This document shows positions 47,701-57,689 of a DNA stretch of 64,000 nucleotides, one piece after another. A program made the position numbers and the translations under genes. Within the stretch, counting starts at the first letter, position 1. Each line of letters begins with the position of its first letter. The stretch lies in the NCBI RefSeq assembly GCF_040054535.1, contig NC_090784.1, positions 11,591,001-11,655,000 on the forward strand, in the 5' to 3' direction. A model generated the notes under the pieces. The model worked only from the letters and a program-made list of their open reading frames with translations. It had not been told where the DNA came from and did no database searches. This DNA is from Antennarius striatus. Taxonomy: Eukaryota; Chordata; Actinopteri; Lophiiformes; Antennariidae.

Positions 47701-48654
47701 AGGGGTGATTATTTACCAAAATGTGTTTGCTGTCCACAAATATATTCATTTAGTGTCTTAATCTAAAACCTCGTTGCTAGTACAACATTATCCTCACTCC
47801 CCTCCCTTGATTTTTTTTTTCCAGGCAGACCTGAATGAAATTGATTCATAACTTTAAATTTTTTTGAGTACAAGTAAATATGACATGTAATTATGCTGAT
47901 GATTTATCAAGCAGATATTAATGGTTTCCGTTTCTTTACAGCAAAGGCCAGTACATTGTTAGCGGCTCAGACGACGGCTCTTTCTTTATTTGGGAGAAGG
48001 AGACAACGAATCTTGTGAGAATCCTGCAGGGGGATGAGTCCATAGTAAACTGTCTGCAGCCCCACCCCAGTTACTGCTTCCTGGCTACCAGTGGTATCGA
48101 TCCCGTCGTCAGGTTATGGAACCCGAGACCAGAGGTAAACATATTTACACGCTTACATTTACATCTTGGTCACATATATTGAAAAAAAAATCTAAACAAA
48201 GTTCATATAATGATTTCATGACATGATTCAAAACTCCCAGTGATTGTGGGACTTAATTCATTGTAAATCATCAATGTATTTAATCGCAACATGTAGAGTG
48301 CATTATGGGTTTAGTTCTTAAAAAGAAGAAGCATAAAATTCATTGTCATTTCACAGAAAACCAAAAATATAGAAACATCTTTGACCATTACAGTTGAACT
48401 TGTATCTTCTTTTCACCATGTGTGCCTTTCTCAATTACACTTTCTCCTCTCTACAGACAGAAAGTGAGAACGGACGAGTGGTGGAGGACATGGACAGCGC
48501 TGCTCAGGCCAACCAGCGCCGTATGAACGCTGATCCCCTGGAGGTGATGCTCCTCAACATGGGCTATCGCATCACAGGCCTGCGTGGCGTCGGCCCAGAC
48601 GGCTCAGATGAAGAAGACAGCTCAGAAGGACAAGTGCAATGCAGGCCAAGCTAA
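41706..48654 (+). CDS. wdtc1: WD and tetratricopeptide repeats protein 1 (adipose homologue)
   Basis: Fifteen coding exons: 41706-41753, 41934-42017, 42125-42171, 42734-42845, 44606-44793, 44885-45067, 45699-45787, 45918-46033, 46125-46200, 46302-46398, 46504-46674, 46758-46993, 47306-47471 (or from 47303), 47942-48134 and 48457-48654. They give 667 or 668 residues (human 677). WD repeats occupy about residues 45-300 (GHTGCVNCLEWN, GSDDQHAIIWDP, GHAANIFSVKF, GAADTKVHVHDL). TPR-like helices lie at about 350-480 (QANDAFARQQWTQAIQLYS, NRAAAYMKRKWDGDHYDAL). Two further WD blades lie at about 540-605 (YIVSGSDDGSFFIWEKE), followed by the conserved end DEEDSSEGQVQCRPS. WDTC1 is a substrate receptor for CUL4-DDB1 ubiquitin ligase and restrains fat formation in flies and mammals. 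The start has the family's NITRD motif at residue 5. Poly(A) signals are at 49258 and 49855. Confidence 0.96.
41772..41809. repeat. 15-bp perfect inverted repeat in wdtc1 intron 1
   Basis: gagcatcctagaccc (41772-41786) and its exact complement (41795-41809) flank an 8-nt loop. The stem begins 18 nt after the first coding exon's donor site. Confidence 0.85.
43252..43612 (+). mobile_element. tRNA-derived SINE, fish type
   Basis: The head 'gcagcagtagctcagtcca' followed by 'ggcttgagacccggc' reads as pol III A and B boxes. The body contains gcacccttgagcaagacacc and the end contains aatttccccaaggggatcat, which is the usual tail of this widespread teleost SINE group. It lies in sense orientation within wdtc1 intron 4. 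Moderate divergence from the remembered consensus suggests an old copy. Confidence 0.8.
43797..43985 (+). mobile_element. Partial SINE, body region
   Basis: 'gtgcccttaagcaaggcacc' (about 43809) repeats the body motif of the neighbouring SINE without a tRNA-like head, so it is a 5'-truncated or decayed second copy. Confidence 0.5.
43992..44125. mobile_element. Second copy of the inverted-repeat (MITE-like) element
   Basis: Begins caggtagtcctcaagata and matches the reverse complement of 20340-20471 across the termini and the 'ttctgctgcaaccc' segment. Only one end was recognised, so it is probably partial. Confidence 0.55.
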
Positions 48655-50443
48655 ACAAACTGATATTTGATAGAATAGATGTAAGAAGCTAACGGCTCCT
48701 GTTTGAATCTTAACGCCCCCCCCATCTGACAGAAACATGGAGCGAATGTTATGTCACATCTCTGCACTATGCATCGCCCTCCCCTTGTCCAAAGAGAGGA
48801 CTGGTGCAGACCACTTTGGGGAGAGGAAATCACGGTGGGTGGCATGCCCATTTCACCTCTTCTAAGCACCGATGACACCTCAACCTCTCCCTCCACATTG
48901 CGATGGCAGGGGGCTGCCTTTGAGGAGACGGAGCACCTTCCACGTCACCCATTCAGCACTTATCCCTCCTCAGGTTTTTGTTGGAGAGATGCAATATGTT
49001 GAAGGAGAATTGTGTGATTGAGTGGGCCTTTGTCATGTCCATGTGTCGATGCGTGTCGCCCTAGGAGCGTCAGATCACAGACCAGTGGACGATGCTTCAG
49101 TGCATCTCCGATGTGCTCTACAGGTGGAGCTCAGAGCCTCAGTGCCAGCTCGTCATAGAGAGGTTGTAAACCCAAGTCATTCTTGACTATCACATTTTCA
49201 GTTGAAGTTTTGGTCAAAAGAGACCTAAAATTAATTTTCACTTGCAAGTGTTATTCCAATAAAATAACCTTCTGAGCTATGTTTAGTTTTTAAACTGTTG
49301 GGAAAGAATAGTTTATTCTGCCAAAGGTTGTCTTCGGCCATTTCCACGGCCAAGGATTAATGTTTGTTTTCTTTGTTTCATTGAAACATAATTTTGGCTC
49401 ACTGTACTCCTTTTAGTTAAGAGGCTTTACTATAATAGATTGTTGACAAGATCAACAAGATATTAACAAAGAAATATTTGTTTAAAAAAAACTAATACTT
49501 TTTTTGTTTTTAGTCAAGTCCCATTGATTGCAAATGTTGTTGAGCGTGAAATGGCAGTGTGAAACTTCTATGGTGTTAGATGGGACACAGATGCTGATCA
49601 GTAATACATAGAAACTGTTGGGCTGCGTTCTTCACGACTCCATCACCTGCTGCAGGCAGATGTTCAGCCCTGTTTGGTCTGAGGCTGGTTGTGGGTGAGA
49701 AAAAAAGACAGAGCCATCCTATCTGTTGCCCAGAGAACAGCTTTTCTTGCCCTGATATAGGGTAACATTCAACACTTGGCTCCCATGTGTTTTACTTTTT
49801 TACTACTTAATTTTCAAAACTTTTCTTTAATCTTTGTTGCAAAACAAAGTGAAGAATAAAGCTATTAAACATATTTTTGTGTGTACAGTATTCACTTATT
49901 TTATTATCATGAATGATGAACTGGTTTTCATTTTAGTTGCACAACAGAACCGAAACTCGGTTAACCAGGCTTGAAAAATAGACTTAAGGTAAGCCTCCTC
50001 AACTCCATGATATCCTGCTCATTCATCAGGGTCTGGGACGTTCTTGCTGACTACTAGGGAACAATGTGAGCATAGTACATCACAAGCAGTGGTTAGAGGA
50101 GTTTTCATGCCCCATATAGTCTACAGTAATGAGGTGACCCAGCTTCAGGATTAGTGGAGGTGAGGACGCTGCCACCTGACTCAGATGTTGGTTTCTAAAT
50201 AGGCCTGAAACAAGATGAGCGATGTCCAATATATTAACAATTTTTACTGTCAAATAGACCATTCAAAAGAAAAAAATGGTAACTTCGTTGGAATAACCCA
50301 GTTTATGTAATAAACGCCACACATATGACCCGTGGTGCGTTCAGGGACATGTCCTCCTGGGTTCGTTCGTGAGAATGACGAATGCGCGCTCCCGCTCCCC
50401 GGGACGCGCGCGCTGTCTGCGCGCGTCTGTCATCCGGTTTGTG
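48655..50443. other. Intergenic stretch between wdtc1 and tmem222
   Basis: wdtc1 3' untranslated region to one of two AATAAA signals (49258, 49855), then the tmem222 promoter. The CpG-rich part is at 50330-50450. No other gene was seen. Confidence 0.6.
49855..49860 (+). terminator. Probable distal wdtc1 poly(A) signal
   Basis: AATAAA about 1.2 kb after the stop, followed by a T/GT-rich stretch. A proximal AATAAA at 49258 would shorten the tail by half. Confidence 0.5.
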
Positions 50444-50590
50444 ATGGAGGAGGTGGAGGGTTCCGACGTCATGTTGAATTACCACGGGGATTTCACGAAA
50501 AGCGACCGAAAAAGCAGCCGCTATCCTTATTGCATTGTGTGGACACCTATTCCTATTTTATCGTAAGATGCTAACGCACGCACGCACATA

Positions 50591-50632
<42 letters not shown>

Positions 50633-52105
50633 GTGTGTGCATTATTTCCGGTCTTGCTAAGGTAGCTGCACTTAGCATGCAGATTTATGCTAGCTGTTCA
50701 ATATCAGATTTGTTGTTCCCTCCAATATCAGATTTGTTGTTCCCTCAAATATCAGATTTGTTGTTCCCTCATGTTCCCTCTGAATGAGACGCCGGTGTGT
50801 TGGTGTGTGTTGGTGTGTGTCCTGCAGGTGGGTTCTCCCGTTCGTCGGTCACATGGGCATCTGCACCTCTTCAGGGATCATACGAGATTTTGCAGGTTCA
50901 TACTTTGTCTCGGTGAGTTCTCTGTTTTAACTACATTCGCTCATGTGTTAATCAGCAGTAATGCATTAATCAGTTCACCTCGACAAACAGTTCATTCAGG
51001 TGAAAATCTTCAAAATGCAAACCAGAAATCTCAGGTGTGGAAATGAGTTCCACGTCCACTCGAGCACATCTGTATCCCCACTAACTCCATTTGATGGCTT
51101 CATGATGTGTTTTCATGTTCACTGTTCCAGGAAGACAACATGGGATTTGGTAGACCGACAAAGTAAGTTTATTTATTTTATTCACAGGATTTTAAAATGC
51201 ACCATTTACTTCTTGGTCCCAATTTGAATTTTGTTTATTCATTACTATCTTAAAATTGGTTATAATTTTATAGAGACAAGGCTTTTTTTTCAATATCTCT
51301 CCACATACCGAGTTACCGTATCATAATTCTGAAAGCTCAGTCATTAATCCACATACCTGAAACTACCCCCCCATGACACTACCCATAAACTATCACACAG
51401 TGATCAATAAGCATTTATTTATAAGTGATGGTTTTTAAAATCTCTTTAGTGTAATTTAGTAGTAATACAACATATAAGTCACAACTAATCAAACTATAAA
51501 TTAGCTTATTGATTGATCACTAACATTGCAGGTATTGGAAGCTTGATGTTGACAAAGTTTATGGCAGTGGGGCTACAACGTGGGACAAAGCAGTATATGA
51601 TGCTTCTGAGGAATACAAATGTAGAACAGTAAGACAAGCTTGTTGATTTTTGATATGCATAGTAAAATGTCACTTTATTATTATTCTTGTAATGTTTATC
51701 TTCTCTTTGTTGTTGAAGCACAACCTGTGCTTAGATAACTGCCATTCCCACGTAGCCATGGCCCTCAACCTTATGCGCTACGACAATAGCACATCCTGGA
51801 ACATGGTGAACCTGTGTGTGTTATCTTTCATTCATGGTAAACATGTGAGGTAAGTGTGATAACAAATGTTTCTTTAATCTGTCGAAGGTGTGTATATTGG
51901 GTTGCAATATTTGAATACTTTATCATTCACTCCAAATGGAACAAGATTATAGGAGTTTGTCAGCTGTTTGTCAGGAAATGGGAAACATTCATGTGAAACT
52001 TCTTGGGGTGTTCCTTCGTAGATGTATAAATAAAATCCAGGATTATTTTGTTAGTCTTATGCTTCGCTCATTGTTTTCATTTAGAAATCAGCCATGAATG
52101 TTTGT

Positions 52106-52186
<81 letters not shown>

Positions 52187-53203
52187 TTAGATATGTAATA
52201 ACATGCAGATTATTTTCTCTGAATGTTAGATATGCTGTGTGACCCACATCACTCCTGAGGACTCATCAGTTTACAGGAAACTTTCAAATTCATTTTTATT
52301 TAGTTGCTACTCACAGACAGTTGATCACTAGTTTTTCTTCATTAATTTTTCTTTTACCTTTTTTAATTACCACATTTTTAAAATTTTAGTCTCCAACTCT
52401 AAGCTCTGCTCCATGGTGTTAGCACTGCTGCTTTCTGTGCACACCTGCTAAGTGACACTGTTACAGGGTATTGTATGCCTTGTCTGTGTGCAGAGAACAT
52501 AGTGTTTCATTGTCCCATAGCTTGACTCATTATCATTATTTTATCATAATTAATTTTTAATTATGCCAATTAGAATGTGATCTTAAATTGACCTTGATGG
52601 TGCCGCTTCAGCCTAGATTGATTATATTTTGGTTCATGTCCGGCCCTGAACTTTTCTGATCACACTATATGCTACATGCACTAACATTTAGATACAAATT
52701 AGTTTATTTGGGTAAAATGTGGTTGATGAGAATACTGAGACAGTCTCCCTGAAGCTTCGTCATCATAAACATGTGAGCCATATTTTGTATCTATGTACCT
52801 GTGTGCTGGTGAGCATTATTAAACATGTGGCTCAGAGAACCCCTTCATTCTTCTCTGCTGACCCACATAGAGCACAGCAGTGTCACAGATTGTGCTTCGT
52901 GTGCACATGTACTCCCACACCACAGTAGGCTGATAAAAAACGAGGTGTCGTGTAATTCATCACTGACAGTGGCATCCCCCTCACCCCACCCCCGGTGTCA
53001 CCACAGAAGGTCACCCCTGGTGGGGCTCAAAGCACCACAGGGGGGGGAAGGAGACTTGGATCAAGGGTGAGGTGCATTCAGGAGGACGAGAGGGGAGCTG
53101 TGGCCCCCTGGGAGTTAAACAGTTGGACCTTGTGATACTTCAGCACACTGTGTAAGTCCTTGTCTGTCCAAAAATATACAAGACAAGGTGTTGGTGCTGC
53201 CTG

Positions 53204-53275
<72 letters not shown>

Positions 53276-53448
53276 ATGGTATCCAGGGGTGGCTCATTCA
53301 TTACCCTTACAGATGTTACCCCCCCTCTCTCACCACCTCCCTCCCTGTCTCCCCCTTCAGCTGGGCTGCATTCCTCAAGACCTGGCTTCCCTTCTGCATG
53401 CTCTGCGGCGTCCTCGCTACCTTCATCCTGACATTCAACCTCCGATAA
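50444..53448 (+). CDS. tmem222: Transmembrane protein 222
   Basis: Six coding exons: 50444-50562, 50828-50912, 51131-51162, 51532-51628, 51719-51849 and 53361-53448. They give 183 residues from the ATG at 50444 (MEEVEGSDVML), or 206 from an in-frame ATG at 50375; human is 208. I prefer 50444 because the acidic start resembles vertebrate orthologues and the extra 23 residues are Arg/Ser-rich CpG-island sequence. Signatures of the DUF778/TMEM222 family are YPYCIVWTPIP, GHMGICTSSGIIRDFAG, YFVSEDNMGFG, DNCHSHVA and MRYDNSTSWNMV. Hydrophobic segments lie at about residues 33-60, 130-145 and 158-180. It is a small multipass membrane protein; in humans, loss causes a neurodevelopmental disorder, and its molecular role is unknown. 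The last exon lies 1.5 kb downstream, past two long CA repeats. Confidence 0.94.
50577..50631. repeat. CA microsatellite, tmem222 intron 1
   Basis: An interrupted then pure CA run that starts 15 nt after the exon 1 donor. Confidence 0.93.
50699..50780. repeat. Three-copy 24-bp tandem repeat
   Basis: Three near-identical copies of a unit containing atatcagatttgttgttccc, in tmem222 intron 1 upstream of exon 2. Confidence 0.9.
52109..52184. repeat. CA microsatellite
   Basis: About 38 uninterrupted CA units. Confidence 0.97.
53205..53273. repeat. CA microsatellite near the last tmem222 acceptor
   Basis: About 34 CA units ending about 90 bp before the final exon's acceptor. Confidence 0.97.
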
Positions 53449-54426
53449 TCCAATGAGCAGCTCAGCTAGATGAGTCATAATCTCTGGTGGTTCAATGACT
53501 TCTATTATAAGTGGCTCTTTTGGAAGAATCTAAATGAAGGTCTGCTTTGTTGGTGCCCTGTCTGTTGGATGCTCAGTCGATGGTTCTGAAGTCAATGATT
53601 AATGTATGCTTTCAAATTTTCAAGTTTTGTCTGTTTTTCTTTATGTATTTGTGATTTAGGATGATGCAACAGCTACAGTATTTGTAAAACAGTTGTACAT
53701 ACATTTTTGTTTTTCACATGTTGAGCCTTTAAAGGTATTATAAAGCAAGGTTCTGCTTTCCATGGTAAAATGCTTTTGAAACCTGAGATGCATTTTTCAA
53801 GATTGGCAGTGATTAATGTGGATCCAGACTGTCAAATGTGCTTCTCCATGATTAATCGCTGTAGAATGGATCAGTAGACCTGATCCTGCAGCACTCGCAT
53901 GTGATAAGTAGTGGTGTTGTGCTGTAAAAATCACCCCCTTACCCCCTTGGTCCGTTGTTTAAATGCAACTATGCAAAGTCTTTTCTTTAACAATGTAATT
54001 GTTTTCTCCACACTAACTGTGCATCCTCGTGCAGGAATATTATTCTAATTCCAAATTTGACACATTATAAGCAGTACCCAATTGTTATACACAACACACT
54101 TGTGTGAAGACCCTTTTTTCCCCATTTTATTTTGACCTTACTGTGGTGCACCGTGTTTCACAGACTGGATGCTGTGATTGTGTTCTGTACCTTTAAGGGG
54201 ACCACGTACCTTTTCCCCCAGCAGATTGTGTGTGATATCAACTTCCATCAATTCCCAGGATTCTTCACACCCTGAGAGCAGCAGATTCAGGGGAACTGTT
54301 ACTCTCGTACTCTTTCCCACTGCTGCTTAGAATTTGACTAATTGATTCACAAGAAATATTTTTTGCTGTTGTAATTCATACCTATTTTTAGTGTTTCTTT
54401 CTCCTTTAATTGGCTACAATTTAGAA
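53449..54426. other. Intergenic stretch between tmem222 and the TPBG-like gene
   Basis: tmem222 3' untranslated region without an obvious AATAAA (a TATAAA lies near 53739), then the upstream part of the next gene. No other feature was recognised. Confidence 0.5.
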
Positions 54427-55874
54427 ATGTGTGTTTTTAGGGTAGAATTGTTTTTAGGAGTTCTTTTTTGGGCACCATATCAGTGTCTGGAGTGTCCTTT
54501 TGGCTGCGAGTGTTTTGCTATCAATTGCATGGTGAAATGTGTTTCCAAGGATCTGATCATGGTACCGCAAAGTTTTCCGGACTATGCAAGGACTGTCATA
54601 ATCACTGGGAATAATATACAACAGATCGGACCTGAGTCGTTGGCAGAGCTGGAGAATGTCACCAATGTCATTTTAAGCAATAATAGGTGAGATTGTCATT
54701 ATCTGTTTTGTTTACTGTACATTAATACATATGTGTGGGATAAAATAACTAAGTTATACCTAATAAATACATTTTCTCCATATGTGGTTTTCATGTTTTT
54801 ACTGTGATGATACGTGGAGTTACAGATAACTGAATCCAAGCATGATGATAGCATCAGATCTGTAAGACTACATGTTACAGTGTTAGTCATCTCCACAGGA
54901 TTACACAGATGGCATCACGCAGCTTCTCTGCCCTCCTCAACCTGCACTTCCTGGACCTGAGTGGGAACCGACTGGCTCTCATCCATCCAGAAGCCCTCAG
55001 CATACCTTCCAGTCCCCTCCAGGAGCTCAACCTCAGCTGCTCGCTTTACAACTCCTCCGCTCTCACAGACCTCACCACCGTTCTACGCTGGGGTGGTCTC
55101 AGGGGTCTCCTCCGCCTTGACCTTTCTGGGAACAACCTAGTCCGGCTACCTCCAGGCATGTTTGCCCACCTCCCAAACCTGCAGCATCTCCTCCTTTCCA
55201 ACAACACCTTGATGGCAATCTACAGTCAAACCTTCTCTGGCATAAGCCGTCTGCAGCTGCTGGACCTCAGACGTAACGCCTTCAGGACATTCATGGCTGA
55301 TGCTCTGCAGGAGCTGGAAATGCTTGGGAACATCCAAATCCTACTGGGTGACAACCCTTACACCTGCTCTTGTGAGATCCACAGCTTTCTGCTCTGGCTG
55401 AATGAATCAAGAGGTGAGATAGATGTGGATTCTGTAAGGTGTGCCTTACCAAGAGATCTAAGTGATGCCCGGCTGCAGGGGCTCAGTGAACAGGCGATTG
55501 GATGTGTTGTTCCAGTTCAAGACGAGGTGGCTGACCTCACCCTTCAGACATCCTACGTCTTCCTGGGTCTGGTGCTGGGGTTTGTGGGGATGGTCTTTCT
55601 CTTTGTTCTCTACTTGAATCGCAAAGGTATGAAGAAGTGGATCATTGAAATGAGAGATGCCTGTCGGGATGTAATCGCGGGATATCACTACAGATATGAA
55701 ATTGACTCAGACCCTCGGCTTGGACACATTTCAGAGGGAAACAGTGGCAGCAGGGCACAAAAGCATTTAGGATTAGATCTGTCATCGCAGATTCCTAATG
55801 ATACCTGTATCATCCATGTTCCTGCAGACACACACCTCAAACAGGTGAAGAGTTCTCCACCAATGAGCCTATGA
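54427..55874 (+). CDS. Trophoblast glycoprotein (5T4/WAIF)-family LRR membrane protein
   Basis: Two coding exons, 54427-54686 and 54899-55874, total 411 residues (human TPBG 420). I chose the Met at 54427, which heads a hydrophobic signal (ELFLGVLFW); a Met at 54391 is in frame upstream. An LRR N-cap (CPFGCECF...VKC) and leucine-rich repeats follow. A spacer without LRR pattern (about residues 140-165) divides them as in TPBG, and a Cys-rich LRR C-cap ends the ectodomain. The membrane span is at about 304-326. The juncture LQTSYVFLGLVL...VLYLNRKGMKKW and cytoplasmic RDACRDVIAGYHYRYEID-DPRL is nearly the TPBG sequence, so family membership is firm. Which paralogue (tpbga, tpbgb or waif2-like) is not decided. 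TPBG proteins inhibit Wnt/beta-catenin at the plasma membrane. The tail ends MSL rather than TPBG's SDV. The mammalian gene has one coding exon, but here a phase-2 intron splits the first LRRs. Confidence 0.9.
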
Positions 55875-56104
55875 TGTTTAAATGGAGCTATGCTAATCCC
55901 ACAAAATATGAAGGTGACAGACGTAACTAGTTTATGTCAATTACATTTACATTTATGAGCCTTTTGCTTCTACAACTTGAAGTGAAGTTTTTCTTAAATT
56001 TAACATTAATTGTGCCTTTGTGTTTTTCTAGGACACTGGAGCATGTGAAAGTGATTATGAATTGACCTCAATATTGTTTTATCATAGGCTTTTGCAAAAA
56101 AAAA

Positions 56105-56107
<3 letters not shown>

Positions 56108-56200
<93 letters not shown>
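56108..56200. repeat. TA then CA microsatellite
   Basis: About 38 TA units followed by a short CA run, in the 3' flank of the TPBG-like gene. Confidence 0.96.
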
Positions 56201-56475
56201 TACAGTAGATAAATATACAGTAGATAAAAATACATGTAAAATAGAAAGCATACTAGACAGCCCAGCTGTGGTTTCTTTGGTTCTCCCATAGTAGTGTCAA
56301 GACTTAAATTATACAATAGGCAGAAAGATAAGGGACATAGAAAATAGATCAGTGATATGGAAAATGTATGTTGGCCTAAGAAACTGTAAAAAAAAAAAAA
56401 AGAAGAAGAAAAAAAAGAAACAAGCAACATAGACCTAGAATAGATCATAAAGCATTTCTATGTATGTTTCAGTAA

Positions 56476-56481
56476 AATAAA
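56476..56481 (+). terminator. Probable TPBG-like gene poly(A) signal
   Basis: AATAAA about 600 nt after the stop. A further AATAAA near 56642 belongs to a retroposon-like tail (aatttccctgatggaacctc, about 56611). Confidence 0.45.
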
Positions 56482-56819
56482 AACACTGACTTTAATTTGA
56501 TTAATCATTGTGCTAGAATTCATGATATGATGATATTATGTAATACAATGGAAGAGGCTTATTTATAAATGGGCGATGATGTGAAACTTCCTATATCCAC
56601 TACATTAATTAATTTCCCTGATGGAACCTCCTGAAGGGGTGAATAAAGTCCTACTTTACTCTCTACTCTACATTGATTGTAAATAAATTGTTTGTGTTTC
56701 ATGTTCTTGCTCTTGGGTTTTTTTTTTCTCCAGTCGAGGTGGTCCTACTGATGCAGCTCAGGGAGAAGTTGATGAAGTGTTTCCATAGAGGGAGAAAATA
56801 GGACACAATGAAGGATAGT

Positions 56820-57689
56820 GGAGGCTCTGCAGCTGGGCGCTTTCATGACCTACCTGGTCACGTGTTTCTGTGCGCGAGGATCAGCGCACAGAACATCACG
56901 TGACACAACATTAGCGTCATGCAAGGAAAATGTTTTTGATCACATTCGTTGTAATGTTCTCATTTTCTTTATTTCGTCCTTTTAATTCTCTGCTCTTTCT
57001 TCACTTTTATTCTCTTTCCGTTCTCCGTGCCTCTGCATCCGGTCAGTGACGTCACGGCTCACCTGTGTGGGTGGGTGTCGGGTTTGGGATTAGCTGTAGC
57101 CGCAGGTAATAGCCAAACACTGGAAGACTTTCGGCTAAACAAGACTAAGTTCCCACGTAAAGGAGAAGAGAGAATGAGCTGGGTGGTTTTATTCGTTCGG
57201 GACGCTCGATTTTCGGATTTAATATTTCTTTTCCGTCGGAGGTGAAGTCACCTGGAAACCTGCGGGCGGTCGAAGTCTTTCTTTCTGTCTATGAGGAGCT
57301 AGCAGAAAGTCTTTCTTATGTGACACTTCCGCGGTTTGATTGCTGAACTTGTTTTCTGGCATAAAAGACAAACTCAAGTGTTTCCTCTTATGCGGTAAGT
57401 CACCATCCTATCGATAAATTTAAAACCAGATGGGTATCGAATGAGTTTCCTTGTGAAATGCTTTCCTGCACATTTGCTGTTGTTCTCAGAAGCTTTAAGG
57501 GCGCGACGGAATGAGACACTTTAAAAAAAAAAAAAAATCAGTCCAGCAATCAGTACTTTAAGTTTATTTACATTCTCTAAATTTCCCAGGAGTTAACATT
57601 TGTGGTGTTTGACCTGCAGGACTTGTGTTGGGTTTTACCCCAGTCATTATGTCTTAATGCCCCTCTCCAGGTCCCAGGCTTCCTGAGCC
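56820..57689 (+). promoter_or_regulatory. kdf1 promoter and leader
   Basis: An inverted repeat with two perfect CACGTG E-boxes (56859-56864 and 56897-56902) lies 140 bp upstream of a perfect CRE palindrome TGACGTCA (57047-57054). A noncoding first exon probably ends near 57392 (atgcg|gtaagt), and the next exon begins after ctgcag near 57619. Motif reading only. Confidence 0.5.

Larger units (their letters stand above)
51850..53360 (+). other. tmem222 intron 5
   Basis: A 1.5-kb intron holding two pure CA arrays (52109-52184 and 53205-53273). Otherwise featureless, with a C/T-rich acceptor. Confidence 0.8.

Noticed and set aside
50699-50780. CRISPR-like spaced repeats
   Set aside because: The three 24-bp units are directly tandem without spacers, in a vertebrate intron.
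52048-52242. His-Thr repeat frame; similar CV/HT/YI frames at 53078-53478 and 56006-56448
   Set aside because: Translations of CA/GT/TA microsatellites.
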